Shown here one piece after another: positions 63,415 through 64,000 of a stretch of 64,000 nt of DNA. The position numbers and the translations under genes were made by a program. Every line of letters begins with the position of its first letter. The stretch's first letter is position 1. This DNA is from Pedobacter psychrodurus (GTDB lineage: Bacteria; Bacteroidota; Bacteroidia; Sphingobacteriales; Sphingobacteriaceae): the NCBI RefSeq assembly GCF_004331735.1, contig NZ_SJSO01000017.1, forward strand, positions 1 through 64,000, given 5' to 3'. The notes beneath the pieces were generated by a model. It ran no database searches and was not told the DNA's origin. It was given only the letters and a program-made list of their open reading frames with translations.

Positions 63415-64000
63415 CTAATCCAACTCCAAAGTTAAATGAACAAAAAACTCATTGGCACTTTCGCGGATAATTAATTCGTGTTTTCCATAATAAAGCAATG
63501 ATAAACGTTGTTTAACATTTTCAAGTCCGATGCCACTTTTTAATTTCTCAGGGTCGTTATCTGCCTTGATGTAAATGCTATTGCTTACATCAAAATATAA
63601 AGTTTTTTCTTTGGTTTGCAAGGTAATCTTAATGTACGAAGGTTGTTGCAGGCTGATACCGTGTTTAAATGCGTTTTCGATAAATGGAATCAAGAGCATC
63701 GGCGTAATCTGCAAGTTATTTAACTGTTCTTCAATATGGGTATCGATCCTGATATCTCCAGAGCGAGAAATACGGAGCTTTTGTAAATCGATATAATTGT
63801 TCAGGTATTCTACCTCCCGGGTTAAAGAAATTTTATCCTGTGTATTTTCGTGAAGCATAAAACGCATCATATCGCCTAGTTTTTGGATACCCTCGCCGGT
63901 CCTTTCTGCATTTTCCTGTAAAGCTGTTCCAAATAGTGTATTTAAAGCATTGAACAAAAAGTGTGGGTTGATCTGTGATTTTAAGAAATTCAGGTTTGCA
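63415..64000 (-). CDS. LytS-type sensor histidine kinase (C-terminal part)
   Basis: The frame continues off the right edge, so the N-terminal sensor region is missing. The visible part begins ANLNFLKSQINPHFLFNALN, which is the His_kinase (LytS/YehU) phospho-acceptor motif with His in NPHF. A HATPase region follows ('ITPMLLIPFIENAFKHGISL' N-box; 'SGIGLENVKQRLSLLYYGKH' G-box). A TTG at 63955-63957 lies within this motif and is not the true start. It phosphorylates the LytTR regulator downstream. Such Bacteroidota kinases usually carry several N-terminal membrane helices. Confidence 0.92.
   Translation of the reverse strand, partial: ANLNFLKSQINPHFLFNALNTLFGTALQENAERTGEGIQKLGDMMRFMLHENTQDKISLTREVEYLNNYIDLQKLRISRSGDIRIDTHIEEQLNNLQITPMLLIPFIENAFKHGISLQQPSYIKITLQTKEKTLYFDVSNSIYIKADNDPEKLKSGIGLENVKQRLSLLYYGKHELIIRESANEFFVHLTLELD

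Overview
This window looks like chromosomal DNA of a Bacteroidota species, most likely Sphingobacteriaceae and Pedobacter-like. The evidence is a SusC/SusD pair with an associated glycan-use locus, a FISUMP-domain protein, TonB receptor plus DUF4249 lipoprotein, YtxJ, Mqo, MG2/alpha-2-macroglobulin proteins, promoters of the TAnnTTTG type, no strong Shine-Dalgarno sites, and many dispersed intergenic repeats. The genus call is inference from gene content, not from a marker gene.

Layout. 1-4433: small secreted or hypothetical genes on the minus strand, with a short transposon-like repeat at 1217-1359. 4561-8495: an AT-rich defence-type cluster on the minus strand (OLD/TOPRIM nuclease, then an ABC-type ATPase overlapping an HNH nuclease, Septu-like), with a SUKH protein downstream and tRNA-Lys(CTT) at 8878-8950. 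8995-14151: methyltransferase, FUSC membrane protein and SGNH hydrolase, with a 1.3 kb gap holding two copies of a compound repeat. 14723-25856: a polysaccharide utilisation locus (membrane sensor with LuxR-type HTH, SusC, SusD, GH30, GH5) probably for beta-glucan; a seven-heme cytochrome c lipoprotein follows 15 bp later. 27166-31323: TonB receptor, DUF4249 lipoprotein and a 2-hydroxyacid dehydrogenase. 32079-35749: MG2/plug-like protein and nitroreductase. 36701-41259: mutL, two rhomboid proteases and an EEP-family protein in one minus-strand operon. 41732-55777: XRE-membrane regulator, amidohydrolase overlapping a beta-lactamase-like hydrolase, oxygenase, MsrA, glyoxalase-type protein, lipoprotein, malate:quinone oxidoreductase, YtxJ, a 40-residue lipoprotein missed by length filters, and ribH. 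55942-62304: a 2120-residue alpha-2-macroglobulin with an intact thioester motif and an embedded SusC-type domain. 62407-64000: LytTR response regulator and the 3' part of its LytS-type histidine kinase.

The intergenic DNA is the most unusual part. Several repeat families recur in different combinations: palindromic REP-like cores beginning and ending in GTCATT/AATGAC, a 17-bp inverted-repeat element flanked by 10-bp direct repeats, tandem 204-bp and about 415-bp units, and a short palindrome (ATCCGATAGCTATCGGAT) sitting inside other repeats. One REP-like copy at 49751-50403 is split by a 571-bp gene-free element with about 17-bp terminal inverted repeats and an apparent 8-bp target duplication. 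Two copies of another core carry their central 20 bp in opposite orientation. All functional calls come from reading the sequence; no database search was run.
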